In this document: piece after piece, positions 16,804 to 26,062 of the stretch
How the letters are laid out: each line of letters opens with the position of its first letter
Position numbering within the stretch: position 1 is the stretch's first letter
NCBI GenBank assembly: GCA_965247075.1
Contig: CBDFGK010000003.1
Span: 310,001 to 374,000 of the forward strand
Source: CBDFGK01 sp965247075
Lineage (GTDB): Bacteria; Pseudomonadota; Gammaproteobacteria; Pseudomonadales; Halieaceae
Reading direction: 5' to 3'
DNA: 64,000 bases
Notes under the pieces: model-generated
Database searches by the model: none
The model's input: only the letters and a program-made list of their open reading frames with translations
Told to the model about the DNA's origin: nothing
Translations under genes and position numbers: made by a program

Positions 16804-17604
16804 ATGTTTTCCAAATTGTTCGGGAAAAAGTCAGACACCGAAGTGCCTGAAAAAAAATCACGCCACGTTGAGGTCGGCTGGTTGCTAAAGGAAGATCTGA
16901 CTGGCATGATCTGGGACACGCCCAAGCCTGTCAGCCGGGACTTGCCGAAGCCGCAAACCTCGAAGTCCGTACAAACCTGTCCGGCCGTGATCCAGTACGA
17001 CCACCTGAACTATGTCATCAATTGCCCCGTTAATCTGCATCTCAGGATTATAAAAACCAAGGACGGTTTGCTTCAGTTGCAAAACGTGAGCGGTGCGATG
17101 TCAGACCTGCGCCAGACCGGCTTGCAAAAGCTGATCGTCATGTCACCGCAACCCGAGTGGCGCCACCCGATGCGACCGATTTTGCAGCTTGCGACGCCTT
17201 TTATTTTTGTCTCTGACGACCCCGTTTACGTCAACCAGTTCCCGCCATTCTTGCACTATCCGAAGAATGCCTGGCCAGGTATACAAATCTTCGGCCGTTT
17301 CCCGATCGATGTCTGGCCGCGGGTGCATATGTGGGCGCTGGAGTGGCACGACCTGTCCATGGACCTGATCCTGAAGCGTGGTGAGCCATTGTTTTACGTC
17401 CGCTTTGAGACCACCGACCCCAGTTCCGCGGTGCGTCTTTTCGAAGCCGAACGCATACCGGAGCTCCTGTCCTACATACGTCAGATCACTGACGTCACCA
17501 ACTACGTTAATCAGAGTTTCCAAGTGTTTCAAACCGCTCGTGAGCGGCGGCCGGAGAAGCTGTTGATCAGGAAGCCCGCGCACGCAGGTGGAACTCCTGT
17601 CTAG
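16804..17604 (+). CDS. Conserved protein of unknown function (sulfotransferase/oxygenase cluster)
   Basis: 266 residues from ATG (MFSKLFGKKSDTEVPEKKS); five upstream codons from a TTG are also open. There is no signal peptide or membrane segment. It is rich in Trp, Pro and His: MSPQPEWRHPMRPILQ, YVNQFPPFLHYPKNAWPG, IFGRFPIDVWPRVHMWALEW, LKRGEPLFYVRFE. These blocks look like a genuinely conserved family, but I cannot name it or a reaction. The TAG stop lies inside the CTAG duplicated by the IS1182 insertion, so the protein end is intact. Confidence 0.7.
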   Translation: MFSKLFGKKSDTEVPEKKSRHVEVGWLLKEDLTGMIWDTPKPVSRDLPKPQTSKSVQTCPAVIQYDHLNYVINCPVNLHLRIIKTKDGLLQLQNVSGAMSDLRQTGLQKLIVMSPQPEWRHPMRPILQLATPFIFVSDDPVYVNQFPPFLHYPKNAWPGIQIFGRFPIDVWPRVHMWALEWHDLSMDLILKRGEPLFYVRFETTDPSSAVRLFEAERIPELLSYIRQITDVTNYVNQSFQVFQTARERRPEKLLIRKPAHAGGTPV

Positions 17605-19170
17605 GAGTCTGTCGGGGTTGACCCGAGCGAAGCAGGAGTACATTGCGCCCACTCAAGTACCCATTCCAATTTTTTGTTTGAACTGCCTCCCAAGGTGCAA
17701 AATTGGGCACCATTGCTCGGGATAAGGCTTCCCTTGTTCATGCTCTCAGCCTCCCAGGGCGTACATGCGCTTCAGATTCCACGCCATGCACACCAAATTC
17801 CATTCACCTTGCGCCGCATCCCGCCCGCGAAGGTGAAACCGCCGAAACCCCATCACCTCTTTAACTATTCCAAATACCGTTTCCACCGTGGATTTTCGTT
17901 TGGCATAGATTGCCTTACCCTCAGCGGTTCGCAATCGATATGCCATCGCTGTCACGGCATCGGCATCCGGTGGGCATGGGGGAGGTGTCCTGAATCGTTC
18001 ATCCCAGGGAAGGTTGTGTCGCTCCCGATGATCCGAGATATAGGGTATGATCTCCGCGTCTTCACAGCGACCTACGTTATCAGCGCTGAAGTAACCCGCA
18101 TCCGCCAATAAGGCCTCCGCCTTGCCCAACTGCGCTTCCGCATCCGCCAATCCGTTCAGGGTCGGCTCAATCTCCTGCTTGTCATTCGGCTGCTGTGTGA
18201 TGTGATTTTCCACAATCAGGTATGATTCGATATCAACGGCAGCCTGTGCGTTGTAGCCCTGCACAAATCCCTCCGAAGACGGCATGATGCGTGATTCTCC
18301 ATCGGTAAAATTAACCTGATCCTTATCCCGTGGCCCAGGCTCAGGTGGCTTTGGCTCACGCCCTCTGGCTTGCTTGCCAGTCTCGGCTTCCTTGTCCTTG
18401 CGACACTTGAGCTTTGCCTCATACTCAGCCTGCTCGGCCTCAAAGCGTTCTTGCGCACGTCGCTCAATCTCTTCCTTGGCTTGCTTGATGGCCGCCAGCC
18501 GATCTTCCCGGCGCGCCAGTTCATCAGGAATGTCGATCGGCGGCTTATCTTCAGTATCGGCCTGTTCCGCCCGCCTGAGCAGTTCCTGTACCTCTCGGCG
18601 AAGTTGCTCTTCCAGTTTGTTCGCATAGCCCCAGCTCATCGCCTTGTGCTTGCTGGCGTTGGCCTTGATCTTGGTTCCGTCCAGGCTGACCTTGCCCAGC
18701 TTGAACACGCCCATCACCTTGGCGACCACCAATATCTGTACAAACAAACCTTCCAGCTCCGGCAGAAAACGCTTGCGAAAGGTGGCGATCGTGTCATGGT
18801 CCGGGTGCGCGTCTGCGGTGATATAACGAAAGGCAACCGAGTCGTGGGTCGCCTGCTCCAGCTTGCGACTGGAGAATATCCCGGTCGCGTAACCGTAGAA
18901 CAACAGCGCTACTAACACAGCGGGGTGATAGGGCTGTTTCCCACCGCCACCATAGCGAGTTACCAGTTCACTCAAGTCGAGTTGATCCACAATATCCACT
19001 ACAAAGCGTGCCAGGTGTTTCTCCGGCAACCAGTCCTGCAAGGAGGGCGGTAGCAGGTACGGAGTATCTCGATTGATCGGCTGGAATTTGGCTGACATGG
19101 TAGCCTCGATCTCTTCTTGGTACGATGGGCTTATTCTATCATTAATGCTGTCGCTAAATCCGACAGACTC
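17605..19170 (-). mobile_element. IS1182-family insertion sequence
   Basis: The ends share an 11-bp perfect inverted repeat (GAGTCTGTCGG) with weaker matching beyond. A CTAG duplication flanks it at 17601-17604 and 19171-19174. One intact transposase is on the minus strand. It landed exactly at the stop codon of the 266-residue gene and about 30 bases before the start of the next gene, separating two genes that were probably adjacent (only about 33 bases apart before insertion). Confidence 0.9.
17746..19098 (-). CDS. IS1182-family transposase
   Basis: 450 residues. N-terminal domain with FQPINRDTPYLLPPSLQDWL and HPAVLVALLFYGYATG. DDE residues lie in KVSLDGTKIKANASKHKA (first Asp), LLADAGYFSADN (second Asp) and KSTVETVFGIVKEVMGFRRF (Glu). 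A charged coiled-coil insert (EEIERRAQERFEAEQAEYEA) lies between the first two, as is typical of IS1182. The frame is intact. Confidence 0.95.
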   Translation of the reverse strand: MSAKFQPINRDTPYLLPPSLQDWLPEKHLARFVVDIVDQLDLSELVTRYGGGGKQPYHPAVLVALLFYGYATGIFSSRKLEQATHDSVAFRYITADAHPDHDTIATFRKRFLPELEGLFVQILVVAKVMGVFKLGKVSLDGTKIKANASKHKAMSWGYANKLEEQLRREVQELLRRAEQADTEDKPPIDIPDELARREDRLAAIKQAKEEIERRAQERFEAEQAEYEAKLKCRKDKEAETGKQARGREPKPPEPGPRDKDQVNFTDGESRIMPSSEGFVQGYNAQAAVDIESYLIVENHITQQPNDKQEIEPTLNGLADAEAQLGKAEALLADAGYFSADNVGRCEDAEIIPYISDHRERHNLPWDERFRTPPPCPPDADAVTAMAYRLRTAEGKAIYAKRKSTVETVFGIVKEVMGFRRFHLRGRDAAQGEWNLVCMAWNLKRMYALGG

Positions 19171-19203
19171 CTAGTATCTGAATCCCTCTGGAGGAGCAGG
19201 CAC

Positions 19204-20241
19204 TTGGCGCATTTGCCCGAATTATTAAACGACCCGACGTGGTTTCCTGCCGCGCTCGACACCAAGGCCGCAACCATCAGCTTTGCGCGTATCAGTCGCG
19301 TTGCATTGTCGAAGGAAGCTTTCCTGGACCGGCGCATGAACGGCTCGGTTACCGGGTGGGAAACTGTATCGCTCGCCGACGTCATGGCCACACTCGCCGA
19401 CGAGCAGCACAAACCTCCCGCATTCATATTCCACACAGCGTTCTGCTGTTCGACAGTACTGGCCAGCGCTCTCGACGTACCAGGATCGGTATTGGCGCTG
19501 AAAGAGCCAGATATACTGATGGGTCTGGCGAATGCGTTACGTGTCGATATCAAAGCACGGCAATCGCGTAAGCATGCCGAGGCCTTGGTGCAGGCGATCT
19601 TTACCCTGCTGGCAACATCCTCTGCCAGCGACGAGGACATTCTCATCAAGCCGACCAACGCAGCCAATAACCTGCTTCCCCTTGCAATCGAGGCCGGCGC
19701 ACCGGTGCTGCTACTTTACGGTGATTTGCGCAGTTTCCTGGTCTCGGTATTGAAGAAAGGCGAGGCGTGCAAGTCATTTGTGCGTGGGCAGTACAATATC
19801 TTTGCCCTCGATCCCGAAGGCCTGGCGGCGATCCCTCAGCGACAAGCAGTTGCATTCACCGATTTACAGGCAGCGGCCATGGTCTGGCGACATCAGGTGG
19901 AGCTATTTCAGCGTGCGCTCGCTGCGAGCGGACGCGAGCAGGTCGTCTCTCTGGACTTTAAGCGGCTTACTGCGACACCTGTACCTGTATTGCAGGCAGT
20001 TGCACGGCATCTCAATTTGCCGCACAGCAATGCCGAGCTTGAATCGTGTGCCAACGGGCCGGTATTCAGCCGCAACGCCAAGTTTACCGATCGAGAATAC
20101 AGTCCTGAGCAAGTTGATCGGGATGTACGGATGATAGAAGAGCGATACGGTGAAACGCTCGATCTCATCGAAAACTGGGCCAAGCAGATAAGCCTGGGGA
20201 CTACCCTGCCAATGCCCCTGTCCGGCGCGATTGTGGCTTAG
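19204..20241 (+). CDS. P-loop sulfotransferase-like protein A
   Basis: 345 residues if translated from TTG at 19204, which follows GGAGGA at 19190-19195. The frame is open further left but only through the IS1182 end, so the native start is downstream of it. FHTAFCCSTVLASALD resembles the phosphosulfate loop, followed by ALKEPDILMG, ILIKPTNAANN and LLYGDLRSFLVSVLKKG, the last matching the 3'-phosphate region. It is homologous block by block to the convergent gene at 20301-21332. Cytoplasmic; acceptor unknown. I infer PAPS-dependent sulfotransfer or a related P-loop activity. Confidence 0.7.
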   Translation: MAHLPELLNDPTWFPAALDTKAATISFARISRVALSKEAFLDRRMNGSVTGWETVSLADVMATLADEQHKPPAFIFHTAFCCSTVLASALDVPGSVLALKEPDILMGLANALRVDIKARQSRKHAEALVQAIFTLLATSSASDEDILIKPTNAANNLLPLAIEAGAPVLLLYGDLRSFLVSVLKKGEACKSFVRGQYNIFALDPEGLAAIPQRQAVAFTDLQAAAMVWRHQVELFQRALAASGREQVVSLDFKRLTATPVPVLQAVARHLNLPHSNAELESCANGPVFSRNAKFTDREYSPEQVDRDVRMIEERYGETLDLIENWAKQISLGTTLPMPLSGAIVA

Positions 20242-20300
20242 CTGCGTACCTCTTCAGGTGCTGAATTTGTGAGAGCACTGATGTGCCAGCTACTTCATTT

Positions 20301-21332
20301 CTACGCCGAGAGATCCTGCTGCCGGTACCACTTCAAGGCTTCATCTATCACCTCGCCATAGTGCTCGTTAACCTGCGCGTTGACATCCGCCGCCGTGAGC
20401 GAGTCAAACGGACGGTCATTCACTTTTGAGTGCAGTTTAAAAGCCGAATCTATATTCGTGTTGATCTGCTCCGGGCTCAATTGCAGGTCCAGGGAGGACG
20501 AAACTTTGCTGATCTGTTCGTGTGGAGATTCCACCAATTGCTCATACGACAGTCTGTAACAGCGATCATGCGGTAACGAGGCCACTGCCTCCGAAAAAAT
20601 GCGCGTTTGCAGTGCGTGCGCCAGCAGTATTTTTTTTGCTACCCGAGACATTTCACCCGCGCCTTCCAGGTTCATGTTGCTGACAATCCTGCTGTATGTC
20701 GGAGCTGTCGCCCGAAGATTTTCAAGGACCCGAAAAATGTAGGACACCCGGTCCGATCCGCCCCGCAGTACCGCTATCAGGAATGAGCGGGGGTCCATAT
20801 CCAGAAATACCGCCCTGTTCCCTTCATGGAGACCACAAATATCCGGCACAATCGAATTCATCAAATTGGAAGGTTTTATTACACAGGCGTAAGAAGCGGT
20901 CGGAGGGCTGCTAAATTGCGACAGCACCAGGCCCAGAACCTGATCCCACGCATACCCACCCAGGCCGATAATGTCGCCCTGCCTCATGAGGACTTCCAGG
21001 TCCGTCAGTACCTGTGGTTCCTTGTATACAAGCACTGACTGGCTTGTGTCCAGCACTCGACTGAGAAGAGTGGATCCGCAAAACGCAACATGGAAGATTA
21101 GCCGACCCTGACTCCAGGCACCGCCACGAGCCTCATACCAGGACATTGCATCAGACAAGCTCACAGTGTAAATGTTCTTTTCAACAGTCAACTCAGATCT
21201 GCCATCGATGAAGCTGGCTCGTCGAAGCGCTGCTATATCTGTGCGCAGGAACTCCAGGAATCCTGAGGCGACGCTCAACTCCGTCAGGAAAAATTCTTCG
21301 CTCTCAAGAATGCGTTCCACAAGATTACTCAT
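20301..21332 (-). CDS. P-loop sulfotransferase-like protein B
   Basis: 343 residues. IFHVAFCGSTLLSRVLD (loop), LVYKEPQVLTDLEV, CVIKPSNLMN and LDMDPRSFLIAVLRGG line up with protein A in the same order and spacing, so the two are paralogues on opposite strands with converging ends 59 bases apart. It lies 116 bases downstream of the TonB receptor gene in the same direction and may be the last gene of that transcription unit, which ties sulfotransferase-like activity to the receptor system. Acceptor unknown. Confidence 0.7.
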   Translation of the reverse strand: MSNLVERILESEEFFLTELSVASGFLEFLRTDIAALRRASFIDGRSELTVEKNIYTVSLSDAMSWYEARGGAWSQGRLIFHVAFCGSTLLSRVLDTSQSVLVYKEPQVLTDLEVLMRQGDIIGLGGYAWDQVLGLVLSQFSSPPTASYACVIKPSNLMNSIVPDICGLHEGNRAVFLDMDPRSFLIAVLRGGSDRVSYIFRVLENLRATAPTYSRIVSNMNLEGAGEMSRVAKKILLAHALQTRIFSEAVASLPHDRCYRLSYEQLVESPHEQISKVSSSLDLQLSPEQINTNIDSAFKLHSKVNDRPFDSLTAADVNAQVNEHYGEVIDEALKWYRQQDLSA

Positions 21333-21448
21333 ACCAGGCGGGAAAAACTAGCGACTGATATTCGGGGATATCGCGGACAGCAACGATAGGAATGTTGGTG
21401 GGCTGCGCCAGCCAGGTCGGCGGGCGTCACCTTGGACTCCGGTGTGTA

Positions 21449-24412
21449 TCAGAGGCGTTGGCTGAGTTTGGCATACCAGAAGCGTCCCTTTAAGTCGTGT
21501 GTGCGGGCATCGATGTTGTCATTGAAAGCGGAGGCGGCGAAAGGGGCCTCCTCATCGAGCAGGTTATCGATACCCATTGAGAGCCGCATACCCTTGAGGA
21601 TATTAAACACGTAGCTGAATTGCACGTCGTGCACGATCCAGGAATCGATATTGCGGCGCCGGGTAGAACTGGGAATATCTTCTTCCAGCTCACTGACAAA
21701 ATGAATGTCATAGCTGCCGCGCCAGCGCTGCCTGGCCCACTGGATGCCAACGTTGCCCTTCCATTCCGGTACGCCACCGAGCCCCTCGGAAGCGGGGTCG
21801 ACAAAGGTGCCAGCCAGGTCAATAGTGGGTGAGCCGGCATCCAACTGGATGCTGTACTCGTCGATGTAGGCAATACTTACGGCCGTAGACCATTGTCCCC
21901 AGCGGCGATCAGGCAGTTGGTAGCTGAGGCTTATATCCAACCCTTTAACCCGACGTTCTCCGACATTGACATTGGTTGCTGTCACCAATTGCAGGTTGCC
22001 GGCGTTGTCCCGGGTAACGCGCTCTGAGAAACGGCCGGTGGCGGCGTTCCGGTTGACGATAAACTGGGCGCTGGAATCGATGACATTTTCGGTGTCGATG
22101 TCGAAGTAATCCAGTGAAGCAGTCAGTCCGCGCGCGTAATCCGGTGTCCATACCACGCCCAGGCCCCAGGTCTGGGCATTTTCCTCGTCGAGATCAGGGT
22201 TGCCACCCACCACGGTCAGGAACTGGTTGAGGCTGGGGTCCGCCTGTTGCCGGCAGCCGGGCAGGACACCCGCATTTTCCGCCAGCGCACAGGGGTCGGA
22301 GATAAAAGCCTGGTCTTCACTGGCACCCTGATACAATTCGTTCAAAGTAGGCGCGCGAAAGCCTTTTCCATAGGTTGCTCGGAACAACAGGCTGGGTGTT
22401 AACCGGAATCTCAAGCCATATTTGGGATTGTTGGTAGTCCCGAAGTCGCTGTAGCTGGACCAGCGCAGCGCCAGTTCCAGGTCCAGTTGCTGGGCCTCAC
22501 TGTCGGACTGCCAGAGTGGGATAATGCTTTCCGCGTAAATTTCACGGACCTCGCGGTCCCCGCTGGTGGCTTTAAAATTGGTGCCGCCTATGGTGCCGAC
22601 ATCGGCAATCAGCACGCTGGGCTTTTTCTCGGTGGACTCATTGCGATATTCCACACCAAAGGCAAAGTCTACCTCGCCATAGGGGAGCTCCCCCAGGGCA
22701 CGTGTTGCTGTGAAGCTATAGGTTTTCAGTTCGCTGTCACCCTTGACCTTGCCGGGGATTTGCAGAAAGGCCAGTTGCTGCGCATCAATGCTGCCGGCAG
22801 GGCCGAACAAATTGATAGGAATACAGTTGTCGACAGTGGCGCCCCGGCAGTCACCGGCCGGGCCGACGCCGCGCCTGAGGTTGTCGGCATTGATCAGGCC
22901 AGTGCTCGTTTGCTTGGCTTTACTGCGGCTGTAACTATAGTCTAACTCCCAGCTCCAGCCCCGGTGCAGTCCCTCCAGTATTGCCACTAACCGGGTAACG
23001 TCTGAACTGTTCTGCCGGCGGCGCCGTGGCAGTTCCAGCATGCGTCGGCGCAGATCGGCGATGTCGGTGTTAAAGGGGTTGTAGATGTTGTCGGCAGCTA
23101 CTGTGATGGGAGGCAGCTCGAAGCCGGTGAATACGGGAGTGGGTGCCAGCTCGGCCTCGGCGTTGGTGTCGGTGTAGCCGGCCTCCAGTTTTATCGTGGT
23201 CAGGTCGGTGACATCGTAGCTGGCGCTGCCGTAGAAATAATCGCGTTCCGAAGGCACCAGTGATGAAGTGAGCTGCGCGTAATCGAACAGGTCATCTGCA
23301 CGCACCGACCGGTATTGCCCGTCCGCCTCGTCGAAAATCACCGTTGCCCCGCCGGGCAGAGTTACGCGGGCGCTGGGAGTGGCACTGGAACGCAGATCTG
23401 CGCCGCCCTGGTCGCGGCCATCGGCACTGCGTGATACGGCGCGGTCGCGACTGGATATTTGCTGCTGTTCGAAGTGGGAGGCAGAGAAAAAGAGCGAGCC
23501 GTGCTTGAAGCCCGTGCCGTATTGCACAGTGGTGGTCTGGGTTTCACCGTCGCTGTCCTCGGTGGCGCCGTAGAACTGCTCGGCCAGGAAGCCGTAAAAG
23601 TCCTCCTTCATGATGATATTGATAACCCCGGCAATGGCGTCAGACCCGTATATTGCCGAGGCCCCATCCTTGAGAATTTCAATGCGCTCTACCGCGGCCG
23701 GCGCGATACTGTTGAGATCAATTGATTCGCCGGCGAGACCGTCGTTGGCGACCCGGCGCCCATTGATTAATACCAGCGTACTGGAGGCGGGCAGGCCCCG
23801 CAGGGTCACCGTCGCTGTGCCATCGCTACCGTTGCTGATGGCGGTGCTGGTCAAGCTGCCGGATACAGCCGGCACATAACGCAGGAGTTCACCAATGGTT
23901 TGGGCGCCACTGAGTTCTATATCGGGAGAGGAGATCACATCTACAGGTGCAGAGCCCAGTACGTGGTTGCGCTTAATCCGTGAACCGGTGATGGGCTGGC
24001 CGTAAACGTACAGCTCCTCAATGCCAGGTACGTAGAGCGGGTGTTGTACCAGCAGTTGGTCTGCGCCCAGGCAACTGTTGGTAGCCACGCAGCTGCCGTC
24101 GTAGACGGCGATGATGCGGTTGTCGATTATGTGCCAGGCCAGTTCGGTGCCCGCCAGCATGGCCTGCAGGGCCTCATCCACCGACATTTCTCCAATTAGC
24201 TCTGGACTGACCAGGCCGCGGGTTATGGGGTCGGAAAAAACGATAGCCAGCCCGCTCTGGTGGCTGAATTGGATCAGTGATTGGGAAAGAGGCTGATTGC
24301 GGATGTTAAACGGGTATTCAAGGACTTCTGTGGCAGTCGCCAACGGACACCACAGAAGCGCCACAGGGCCGCACAACAACGCGGCAATTACGATGCGAGC
24401 CAGGGAAATCAC
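21449..24412 (-). CDS. TonB-dependent receptor with N-terminal STN signalling domain
   Basis: 987 residues, outer membrane. After a signal peptide (LARIVIAALLCGPVALLWC...), an STN domain (FNIRNQPLSQSLIQFSHQSG ... IDNRIIAVYDG, about 30-110) passes a ligand signal to FecR. The plug domain has LRGLPASSTLVLINGRRV and ILKDGASAIYGSDAIAGVIN. A long beta-barrel follows, with the recurrent FRATYGKGFRAPTLNELYQG block seen in carbohydrate- and peptide-type receptors. It is the last of the sigma-FecR-receptor trio, 15 bases after fecR. The adjoining peptide importer suggests a peptide ligand, but the sequence does not prove it. Confidence 0.93.
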   Translation of the reverse strand: MISLARIVIAALLCGPVALLWCPLATATEVLEYPFNIRNQPLSQSLIQFSHQSGLAIVFSDPITRGLVSPELIGEMSVDEALQAMLAGTELAWHIIDNRIIAVYDGSCVATNSCLGADQLLVQHPLYVPGIEELYVYGQPITGSRIKRNHVLGSAPVDVISSPDIELSGAQTIGELLRYVPAVSGSLTSTAISNGSDGTATVTLRGLPASSTLVLINGRRVANDGLAGESIDLNSIAPAAVERIEILKDGASAIYGSDAIAGVINIIMKEDFYGFLAEQFYGATEDSDGETQTTTVQYGTGFKHGSLFFSASHFEQQQISSRDRAVSRSADGRDQGGADLRSSATPSARVTLPGGATVIFDEADGQYRSVRADDLFDYAQLTSSLVPSERDYFYGSASYDVTDLTTIKLEAGYTDTNAEAELAPTPVFTGFELPPITVAADNIYNPFNTDIADLRRRMLELPRRRRQNSSDVTRLVAILEGLHRGWSWELDYSYSRSKAKQTSTGLINADNLRRGVGPAGDCRGATVDNCIPINLFGPAGSIDAQQLAFLQIPGKVKGDSELKTYSFTATRALGELPYGEVDFAFGVEYRNESTEKKPSVLIADVGTIGGTNFKATSGDREVREIYAESIIPLWQSDSEAQQLDLELALRWSSYSDFGTTNNPKYGLRFRLTPSLLFRATYGKGFRAPTLNELYQGASEDQAFISDPCALAENAGVLPGCRQQADPSLNQFLTVVGGNPDLDEENAQTWGLGVVWTPDYARGLTASLDYFDIDTENVIDSSAQFIVNRNAATGRFSERVTRDNAGNLQLVTATNVNVGERRVKGLDISLSYQLPDRRWGQWSTAVSIAYIDEYSIQLDAGSPTIDLAGTFVDPASEGLGGVPEWKGNVGIQWARQRWRGSYDIHFVSELEEDIPSSTRRRNIDSWIVHDVQFSYVFNILKGMRLSMGIDNLLDEEAPFAASAFNDNIDARTHDLKGRFWYAKLSQRL

Positions 24413-24427
24413 AAGGCTGTTTATACG

Positions 24428-25402
24428 TTATAGGGGCGCTCTGATCAACTGCACCGTGCCGTCGTCCAGCGGTACGCTGCGAACCGCCAGGCTGTGTTCC
24501 AAAGCGCGCAATATAGCGTCGGGATCTTGCCAACGAAAAACGCCGGATACGGTCAACTGGCCCACCTCAGGGTCCGGGATCAGTATCTGCTGCGAATGGT
24601 AACGGGAGAGTTCCCGCACCAGCGTAACCAGTGTCATACCCTCGGCCACAATCTTGCCGTCGCGCCAGGCCATAATGGAGCCGCTGTCTGCCACCGCGGG
24701 CTCGCTCAGGCCGCCGCTGTCACCGGCGATGGTCTGGTCGATATAAAGCAGGGCGGAATCTGCCGCCCGATGGGCGGGTGTATTCAATTCAGTGACCCGC
24801 ACCACGCCCTCGGTGACAGTAATGTGGCTGGTGTCATCGTGCAGGTAGATGTTGAAAGCGGTACCCAGGGCGACAACTTGCGCGTCACCGGCTCGCACGA
24901 CAAAGGGTCGCTGCTTATCGTGGGCAACCTCGAAAAATGCCTCGCCCCGGGTAAGTATCAGTTGGCGGGACTCGGCGCCCAGCTCTACCCGCAGGCGACT
25001 GTCTGTATTGAGGGTGACGCGGCTGCCATCGGCCAGTTCCATTGACATCTGCTCACCGATCCGCGTTTGGTAGAGTTGCTGTTGTGGGCCGAAGTCCAGC
25101 GGTGGGCTTAGCAGTATGGCCAGGGTAAGGCCGGCGGCCAGGGCCAGCCCTCCGACCAGCCAGTTTCGGCGGGAGGTATCGCGAGGTCGGTGCTGCCAGG
25201 GCAGGGCTTTGACTACAGCCAGGTCGTCCCACATGTCCAGCATGGAATCCATGGCGCGTGGGTGGCTGGCCTCGGCGGCCAGCCACAGCGCAAAGCCCTG
25301 TTGATCCTGCTCAGAGACGGAATCGGAGCGCAACCGGGCTATCCACCCGGCGGCCTCGTCCAGTGCCCTGGCGGGAATCTTGGCGGTGTTCTGGCTATTC
25401 AC
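24428..25402 (-). CDS. FecR-family anti-sigma/sigma regulator
   Basis: 324 residues. Cytoplasmic N-terminal domain (AAGWIARLRSDSVSEQDQQG ... FALWLAAEASHPRAMDSM) that binds the sigma factor, one membrane helix (WLVGGLALAAGLTLAILL, about 85-102), then a periplasmic FecR domain (SRVTLNTDSRLRVE, GEAFFEVAHDKQRPFVVRAG, VVALGTAFNIY) that contacts the receptor's STN domain. It transmits occupancy of the outer-membrane receptor to the sigma factor encoded just upstream. Normal length and no defects seen. Confidence 0.93.
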   Translation of the reverse strand: MNSQNTAKIPARALDEAAGWIARLRSDSVSEQDQQGFALWLAAEASHPRAMDSMLDMWDDLAVVKALPWQHRPRDTSRRNWLVGGLALAAGLTLAILLSPPLDFGPQQQLYQTRIGEQMSMELADGSRVTLNTDSRLRVELGAESRQLILTRGEAFFEVAHDKQRPFVVRAGDAQVVALGTAFNIYLHDDTSHITVTEGVVRVTELNTPAHRAADSALLYIDQTIAGDSGGLSEPAVADSGSIMAWRDGKIVAEGMTLVTLVRELSRYHSQQILIPDPEVGQLTVSGVFRWQDPDAILRALEHSLAVRSVPLDDGTVQLIRAPL

Positions 25403-25477
25403 GATATTCTTTAGAATCCTCCCAATTCATTTACGAGACGTAACCGCACTCAAATCCCTCAATTTGAGTGTAGCGCC

Positions 25478-26062
25478 TTATTTGTCATTTGGCTCATCCC
25501 CCTCGCTATAGTAAGAGACCAGCTCGGCGCGACAATGTTTCAGGGCCTGCATAATATACTTTTCAACACTGGAAACCGACACCCCCAACTCGCGGGCGAT
25601 ATCGTTATAGGACAAGCCTGAGTTGCGGTGCAGCAGGAAGGCCTGGCGACATTTTTCCGGCAGTGTATCGACGGCTGCATAAATACGTTGCAACTGTTCC
25701 CTGGCGCTGAGGATGTGCTCCGGGGAGGCGGTTGCCGCGAAACGCTCGGAGAATTCTTCCTCGCCCAGCTCCTGTCGCTCAATTTTCAGAAAGCGAAAGT
25801 GCAATGAACGGCGTCGCAACTGGTCGATGGCGAGGTTGGAGGCAATCTGGAACAGAAAAGCACGCGCGTTATCGAGCTGCTCCGGGTGTTGCAAGCGGTA
25901 CATTCGCAGGAAAGCCTCCTGGGCGACCTCGGCCGCATCGGCGGGGTATTCCAGCTTTCGCGCCAGGTAACGCTCGAGAGAGGGGCCGTAGAGCTCTACC
26001 AGTTGGCTGACGAAGCGGCTTTTGTCGTCGTCCATTACTGCGCTAGTAGAGGTGGCATGCAA
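25478..26062 (-). CDS. ECF sigma-70 factor (FecI-like)
   Basis: 194 residues from 26062, or 185 from MDDDKSRF at 26035. Region 2 is seen as AAEVAQEAFLRMYRLQH and ARAFLFQIASNLAIDQLRRR. Region 4 is VDTLPEKCRQAFLLHRNSGL and YNDIARELGVSVSSVEKYI (DNA-binding helix-turn-helix). It is expected to direct RNA polymerase to the receptor operon when released by FecR. The longer start overlaps oppF by 20 bases; the shorter leaves a 7-base gap. Either way it is packed into the importer operon, which is unusual for FecI-type genes. Confidence 0.92.
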   Translation of the reverse strand: MHATSTSAVMDDDKSRFVSQLVELYGPSLERYLARKLEYPADAAEVAQEAFLRMYRLQHPEQLDNARAFLFQIASNLAIDQLRRRSLHFRFLKIERQELGEEEFSERFAATASPEHILSAREQLQRIYAAVDTLPEKCRQAFLLHRNSGLSYNDIARELGVSVSSVEKYIMQALKHCRAELVSYYSEGDEPNDK

